Of a DNA stretch of 25,825 nt, positions 20,477-25,825 are shown piece by piece. The DNA comes from Fragilaria crotonensis (Eukaryota > Bacillariophyta > Fragilariophyceae > Fragilariales > Fragilariaceae), in assembly GCA_022925895.1 (NCBI GenBank), contig JAKSYS010000783.1, forward strand, positions 1 to 25,825, read 5' to 3'. Both the position numbers and the translations under genes were made by a program. Below the pieces are notes generated by a model. It saw nothing but the letters and a program-made list of their open reading frames with translations, searched no databases and was not told the DNA's origin. Within the stretch, counting starts at the first letter, position 1, and every line of letters starts with the position of its first letter.

Positions 20477-21557
20477 TCATTTACGCATCTCCGGAAGCAA
20501 AAGGGGTGCTCGTAACATGCGCTTTGGGGGAGTTGGGGCAGTCTCGGTAGCGATCGGATTCTCGGGTGCGGTGTTGACTGGGGTCCCCAAGGACTTGCCG
20601 CTGAGCACGACATAGAGAATGACTCCCACCAACAACAAAACGTTCAGGACTGTAAAGCATTGGATGAATTTATCTGATGCCATGCGCTTTCCAAAGTTCT
20701 TGACAAGCTTCTCAGCAACGTCAAGTGCCGAGTCGATTCGATCTGCCTCCTGATCAATGCGATTCAGCGTTTCTCGCTGCCTCTTGAGTTCTTCAAGAGA
20801 AGAAAGACCAACGTCCTTTGCTTCGGTAACCATCTGTTTGGTGTAATCCAAGGACTCCTGAGTCTTATCCTGCAATCTATTTGCTTCCCCCAGCAGCTGA
20901 TCGCCTGCCTTCTGGCCATCTTCTTCGGTTGGGCTGTAGCCATCATCATCGGCATTTCCCATAATGGATTCCCGTTGAAAATCCTGTTTCAGGGCACTCA
21001 AGTCAGCTTTTAAACTATTCAGATCCTCTCCGAGTCTCGCGATTCTCTTCTCATACGTCCGACGGGTCTGAGAATCTGTAACGAGACGGGTTTCCATTTT
21101 CAAAGTCTTTTTGGTCTTATTGGCCCCCCTGAGTTTCTGCTCTGCCTGTTGAATGGCCGCTGCCTTGTCCTCCCTATCGGTAATGGCGGGAATCTCATCC
21201 ATGAGAGTCTGGATTTCCGTGATTTCTCCCGCCAAAATGTCATCCCAATACTGAACGTCAGCCTGAAGAATGTGGAGTTTCACGAGCAAAGATGAGAGAA
21301 GTTCAATTCATTTCGTTTCGTTTGATGATTGTGAAGGTAGTCCAAACGTGAAGGGATGCTGTTACACCATAAGACGCCCTCATCAATATAAATGGCGAGA
21401 TTGTTTGTCGACACTGATTGCTTCCACTGGTACTGTCTACTGCATTCAACAATGTCCTACAGCAATACTGAAGTGCCCGGTTTAATGCAATATTGATGCG
21501 TTGGTTCCAGCGCCACTACCATCGTTGCGACCACTTCATTCAATTCCAACGTACCAT
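20477..21557 (-). CDS. Qb-SNARE-like tail-anchored membrane fusion protein
   Basis: Vesicle-fusion SNARE, closest in style to NPSN/Vti1-type Qb-SNAREs. The main exon runs 21262-20477. It shows charged helices (residues ~20-100), a SNARE-type heptad helix at about 125-195 (ESLDYTKQM, SSLEELKRQRETLNRIDQ, LVKNFGKRMASDKFIQ) and one membrane span (~203-222, VLNVLLLVGVILYVVL). The main frame has no ATG at its 5' end. A splice at CTTCAG/GCTGACG (21263) to a donor ATG/GTACGT (21554-21549) would give a first coding exon that is only the ATG (21555-21557) and the start MADVQYWDD, in phase; the intron would be 292 bp. This 5' model is plausible, not proven. Unusual for a SNARE, about 40 Pro-rich residues follow the membrane span. 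SNARE identity is fairly sure; the Qb subclass is less so. Confidence 0.72.
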
Positions 21558-22053
21558 GATGAATAATTGATGAACTTATAGCAAAGGATCACTGCAGGGA
21601 AGAATGAAAAAAGGCAAATGTGGTGTCCTCGTCGTTGGAGTGGACCGACAATGGGCAAATGAACGGAACTGAATCTGGGCAGGACTGGTAGTTTAGGTAT
21701 GTTCATACAGGAATTGCGCTGTAGCGGATATGCAAAGTACTGGTATGCATACTACTGCTCCGTACGCTCGGAGGAGGTTGATGTATACACAAATATAGTC
21801 ACTGCAAATATTCGTGTTCCGTACAGGGTGCGCAGAAACTAAATGTATGGCATACTACGACTCACGTACGACCCAGTACAACGACATCCAAAGCTACCCT
21901 AGTACTGGTACCGTAGGGCCGTAGGGTTCGCCAAGTCTACCGGCGGACGTTCGCAACGTTCCACCGGTATCGTAATACAGTACGCGAGTACCAAGTACGC
22001 CGGTGTCTTTCACGCAACGAACGAGACAACATATCTCATCATGGCAAGTCGAT
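21558..22053. other. Divergent promoter region, GTAC-rich
   Basis: 496 bp between the divergent SNARE and methyltransferase genes, so it should carry both promoters. From about 21735 to 21995 it is rich in GTAC words (AAGTACTGGTATGCATACTA, CTAGTACTGGTACC, GCGAGTACCAAGTACGC) and contains the short repeat CGTAGGG/CCGTAGGG near 21911-21926. No clear TATA box or named binding site is visible. Confidence 0.35.
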
Positions 22054-23238
22054 ATGTCGTCGTCGTCGGCCGTAATTGTAACGTGCGATGAGCCACCTCG
22101 CAAGAAGCCCAAACCTCACGCCGTACCATCGTCTGTAGTATCTTGGATTCTATTTCCTTCTCCCAACTCCACGCCGAAAACCTTTCAGAATCTTGACACT
22201 GTCTTTTGGCGTTCCAAATCAGCCAAGGAATTGGGTCGACGGGGGACTGTCGTAGCGTGTGATGCTTCTTCAGATAGTCGTCCCGGCAATGGCACGAATC
22301 CAACGAATCAACAACATCATCAGCAAAGATTGACTGTTCGTTTTCAGAAAGAATTACGGGACGACCGCACTGCGAGCACACCCACGGAAGTGAACAATGA
22401 GTACTATGATAAACAAGTTCCAATCAAACGACTGTTACCAGTGTTTGCCTTGACGCAACAAGAAACGGAAGGAGAAGAAGAAAAATTCCAATCCACTGTC
22501 ATTGTTGTGACCGCCGAAACTACCTCGTATCGCAATATGGCATCGTCGCAATTGACCAAGGACGATACAGTCTTGGAAATTGGGTGTTCGACCGGGGAAG
22601 CATCTGCCATTATGGTCCAGTATTGCAAATCGTGGGTGGGATTGGACACATCGGAGGAGATGGTTAGACGGTGCAACCAAAGAATATCGCAGGTAGAAAT
22701 GAAGAGCAACAATACCGATTTCGCTGCGTTTCAAGTCGATGCCTTGGCAGATCCCAACCTAGCCGAACAGCTCGTCCTGCAAGGCCTGAACGGCGCGTCA
22801 CCCAACAAGATATATATAGACATTGGTGGAAATCGTGACTGCGACGGCGTTTGGCGAATGTTGGCATGGGCCATGTCCATGAGTCCAATCCTGGTGGTCA
22901 TCAAGAGTCGCGAATTCTTCACGCAACTGAAAGATGAGGGCGTGACAACTTCAACAGCAACCATGAGTGGCACGGAATGGATGGACACTAAATTGCAGCA
23001 ATTGAATCGGCATTGCAAAATGATGCCTTCTCATCCTCTGCAAGCTCCTTTGCGTCATGTTGTGGAGGAGAAACCCATTTGTCGGTATCACAATTATCAC
23101 AAGGATGGATGTAAGCGATATCGAAATATCAACAACCCATGCCCGCTAGATCATGACCACTGTCACTGGTGTTTAGAGAAGGGTCATGTGGCAAGGCACT
23201 GTCCTCTTTTGGGAACGGTGACTGAGCAAGAACTGTAG
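22054..23238 (+). CDS. SAM-dependent methyltransferase with C-terminal zinc motifs
   Basis: Intronless, 394 residues. I use ATG 22054 (MSSSSAVIV); the frame is open further upstream only from a GTG. After a low-complexity N-terminal half, the class I methyltransferase fold begins near residue 170: SAM motif I VLEIGCSTGEAS (173-184), GLDTSEEM (196-203, acidic end of strand 2) and KIYIDIGGNR (~252-261). The C-terminus has a CCCH-like set (C343, C353, C363, H367) immediately followed by a CCHC zinc knuckle (C370, C373, H378, C383, with C-x2-C-x4-H-x4-C spacing). Zinc knuckles bind single-stranded nucleic acid, so an RNA methyltransferase is a reasonable inference, but the substrate is not shown. 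No frame break. Confidence 0.85.
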   Translation: MSSSSAVIVTCDEPPRKKPKPHAVPSSVVSWILFPSPNSTPKTFQNLDTVFWRSKSAKELGRRGTVVACDASSDSRPGNGTNPTNQQHHQQRLTVRFQKELRDDRTASTPTEVNNEYYDKQVPIKRLLPVFALTQQETEGEEEKFQSTVIVVTAETTSYRNMASSQLTKDDTVLEIGCSTGEASAIMVQYCKSWVGLDTSEEMVRRCNQRISQVEMKSNNTDFAAFQVDALADPNLAEQLVLQGLNGASPNKIYIDIGGNRDCDGVWRMLAWAMSMSPILVVIKSREFFTQLKDEGVTTSTATMSGTEWMDTKLQQLNRHCKMMPSHPLQAPLRHVVEEKPICRYHNYHKDGCKRYRNINNPCPLDHDHCHWCLEKGHVARHCPLLGTVTEQEL

Positions 23239-23528
23239 GGGAGCTTGATCTGCGTGCACCTCTCCTCGGTGATTATCCACGGCTATGGACCAACACTTGA
23301 TATCCGAGAGGGCCGACGTACGGATTGATAACAGCATACGTACTAGTTCAATCGTTACGTGTTGTATCGCTAGCTTGACATTGTACTTCATATTGGAGGT
23401 GTAATAAATGAACAAAACTACACAATCAAAACTTCTAAACCAAAACTAATGTACCAATCAAAACAAATCATCCCCGATCACAATATTCACACAACGCAAC
23501 AATGATGGACTCGCAGCCGCCCATCTTT
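23239..23528. other. Convergent 3' region, no gene
   Basis: 290 bp between the convergent 3' ends of the methyltransferase and bZIP genes. It is AT-rich around 23395-23480 with AATAAA at 23403-23408, a possible poly(A) signal for the plus-strand methyltransferase gene. Nothing else is recognised. Confidence 0.35.
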
Positions 23529-24927
23529 TCAAAGGTTCATACCCGGGCTGTGACCTGGCGACAGCGGTGGTAATTGCTGCTGCTGAGGGTGAGGGTCCAT
23601 GCCAACACCACCGCGATCAAGAGACACCACACTTGGATAACACGTTTGCATCCCCAACAAGTCCTTGGCGCTCTCGACGGATTTGAGAGTATCGTTGAAT
23701 GCTGGAACCTTTTGCGAAAAGGAGTCCGTAATCGTTGACCATTCCATTCCTGTGAGCTTGTCAGATTTTGATGCAAACGTCCATCGAATCAACGCCGACA
23801 TGATCGATACGTCGTTGTCAACATGATCCGGCTTGCCTTTGATCACAATGGACAGTTCCACCACAGCGACACCTGCCCTGGTCACGGCTATTGAGTTGGT
23901 CCCACCAACTAACCGATATTCCAAGTTTCCAGCGGCATCCTCCCCAAACGTCTTGAGCACCTTGAATCGAATCGTGTCTTCCAACATGTCCATGCGAATC
24001 ATGGCATCGGCATGTTGCGGACCGTTCCCATCAAAAGTAAAGGACGACGTGTCGAGCACGGCATTGTCCAATGCCACGCGACAATCGTCGCTCTCGCGAC
24101 GCGAGCACGATGCGGCCAAGAGCTTGTTCCGACACACGATAAAGGTTCTTACAGCGTTGATTCTGGCGTCCTCCAGATCGACACACGCTTTGAGATCGTC
24201 GTATAACTGTTCCTTATCTAGTAACTCTTGGTAACGAGCTTTCTTGCGGATTCTGTGAACGAGACAGGGAGAGATTTTTATGTGAGAGGAGAAAGTCGAA
24301 CAAGTAGACAACAAAAATGACGAAATGAAGGCATCCACCGAGAACCAAAAAGGTACAGAACCACAACTCACCTTGTGCTCTTGGCATGTTCGCGATTTCG
24401 TGTGCGCGTCAGTTCGAGTCGTTCGCGTATGCTAAGATTGTCTCTCTTCTTGCCACGTTGAGGTTTGGATCGGAGTGCTGCGTCAATTTGTTCCTGACGA
24501 ATCACAGCATCGGTGATTCGTGCTTCGTCGGATTCCAATTTGAGAAATGGTGTGCTCTCTCGTGTCGTACCCGCACTGTTGTCGCTGCTTGACGACGACA
24601 ATGTTTCCTTTTCAATGCTGCTGTTATTGTTGGGATCCGCTCTTGATGGTGTTGTTGGAGCTGGCGGTGTTGTTGTCGTGTTCTCTTCGGATTCAGTGTT
24701 TACTTTGATAAGCGGAGCAAAGGGCGATTGCGCTGAAACAATATGCATAGGAATAAAGTGGTGTGCCAAATTGAGAATGGTGGTGTTGGGACGATCGTGA
24801 CGGGAGTTGTTGGTGCTGTAGCAGGAGCAGGATGGGAAGGAATGACGCTGTTGTTATGGGACTTAATCTTGAGCAGGGCCTCGAGCGCCATCATGGAGTC
24901 TTGATCATGTTCCGAAGCGTTCATCAT
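23529..24927 (-). CDS. bZIP transcription factor (one frame break)
   Basis: DNA-binding transcription factor of the basic leucine zipper class. It starts at ATG 24927 (MMNASEHDQDSMMALEALL). A Pro/Thr/Ser-rich N-terminus leads to the basic region, ending at 24372 in a GTGAGT donor; the 119-bp intron (24253-24371, acceptor TTCACAG) splits it, and splicing rebuilds RNREHAKSTRIRKKARYQEL with the bZIP N-x7-R signature. A short zipper follows (ELLDKEQLYDDLKACVDL). The remaining ~200 residues look folded (FKVLKTFGEDAAGNLEYRLVGG, VAVVELSIVIKGKPDHVDND) and end in a Gln/Pro-rich tail. The first ~45 codons and the rest are in different frames; one added base around 24788-24790 (minus CCC) makes the total 427 codons including stop. 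A small intron there is the alternative. DNA target unknown. Confidence 0.85.
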
Positions 24928-25825
24928 GTTTGCAGATGCAGAGTGAACAGTGTACAGTTCGTATTTGTTCTGTGGTACGATTTATCGTTCAGTTGAATTT
25001 GTGTGAGAACTTTGTGAACAGAGCATGGTGCAAAGCCAACAAGTCGGACGCGTCAACCGGGTGGATCAAAGACACGAGGAAGCGAACGGATCATCCCCAT
25101 CGATGGGGCAAATTCAAGGATTCAATGGTGCAACTGCTACAAGCACCAAGAAGAGGGGAAAATGACCGAGTCATCTACCACTTATATCCCTGCAGAACAT
25201 CTGTAATCTCATGTCTTATGTGAGTCAGTCGAGTGAATTCACTCACCTCTACGTACCAACGTAATCTGCGTGTAGTGATGATCAAGCGGTCCTTCGCTTC
25301 AAGCAAGGGAGAGCAAATGGAATCAATAACACTACTTCGAATCTGGAAGCGCTTGGGAGAATATTATGTTGGTTTCGTTGATTGTTCTTCTTCTTGTGGT
25401 ACTGGTAGGAAATGATCGCAAATGGTTGTTGCGGTACTGGAGTTCATTCAAATGATCAATCTGTAGGTAAATAAATACTGAATGATTCCGTATGTCATGC
25501 GAAGAAGAAAGGAAAATGGGTGTGGGCAAATTACATAGTGCTTTTCCGAGTTTCGTTCATCACATGTCCGCCATGTGTTCTCAACTTGAGCATGCAAATG
25601 GGGATGACACAGTTCTACACCAACCACATTGGTCGACGCGTTGGTTTTTAGGCGGGAAACTGCAAATCGTGACGTCGATACCAGATGGAATTCCTGTCCC
25701 TGGTTTTTCTATGTCATGTAGAATCAATACCAGATGTAACGTGTACTGTGTCCTTTTCAAACAGCTTGGATAAAGAACAATTGGTAAACTTGACTCAAAG
25801 CTACTCGAGTGCATATTGCATGTGC
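24928..25825. other. bZIP upstream region, no gene supported
   Basis: 898 bp to the window edge. It includes the bZIP 5' region. Open frames here are short (60-97 codons), overlap on both strands and lack protein-like composition. Visible elements are the 14-bp perfect palindrome GAGTGAATTCACTC (25231-25244) and a GTGACGTCG word near 25669-25677, which contains the ACGT core bound by many bZIP proteins. Neither is proof of regulation. Confidence 0.35.

Noticed and set aside
24930-25773. Several short open frames at the right edge
   Set aside because: All are below 100 codons, overlap one another on both strands and show no domain, splice pattern or coding composition.
1-25825. tRNA, rRNA or CRISPR-like arrays
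   Set aside because: No cloverleaf with a T-arm signature, rRNA-like segment or regularly spaced repeat was recognised by eye; a tRNAscan or Infernal run would settle RNA genes.

Overview
This is nuclear DNA of a eukaryotic microalga, most likely a pennate diatom. The pointers are intron-bearing genes with short GT-AG introns (69 to about 290 bp), a PPR protein whose N-terminus looks like a diatom plastid presequence (signal peptide followed by a Phe at the predicted cleavage site), a stramenopile-style bZIP factor, and a DIRS-type retrotransposon. The species cannot be fixed from sequence alone.

Layout. (1) 1-2659, plus: CUL1-type cullin, the scaffold of SCF ubiquitin ligases; its first codons lie left of the window. 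(2) 2821-5661, minus: large PPR protein, probably plastid-targeted. (3) 5907-16041: a nested mobile block. The outer layer is a small transposon with 22-bp terminal inverted repeats and an 8-bp target-site duplication. Its interior is split by a ~9.7-kb tyrosine-recombinase retrotransposon (6097-15807) carrying a gag-like ORF1, a reverse transcriptase/RNase H ORF2 and a recombinase ORF3, with repeats in the split-direct-repeat order A1-ORFs-B1-A2-B2. (4) 16738-18855, minus: protein with two SET domains and a signal peptide. (5) 19562-20055: a ~0.5-kb MITE. (6) 20477-21557, minus: Qb-type SNARE. (7) 22054-23238, plus: methyltransferase with CCCH-like and CCHC zinc motifs. (8) 23529-24927, minus: bZIP transcription factor. 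24928-25825 has no gene I can support.

The host genes are unrelated housekeeping or regulatory genes, not an operon or cluster. The retroelement ORFs do work together: ORF1 and ORF2 share one reading frame separated by a single TGA in a leaky-looking context, and ORF2 stop and ORF3 start overlap as TGATG.

A cross-cutting oddity is that the window is full of single-base frame breaks in otherwise conserved coding sequence, in host genes (CUL1, PPR, bZIP) as well as in the transposon. Many sit in short homopolymers and look like one base lost. The two A repeats of the retroelement are almost identical, and two of their three differences are A-run lengths. Either the assembled sequence has systematic deletion errors or several genes here are recently broken; I favour the first.
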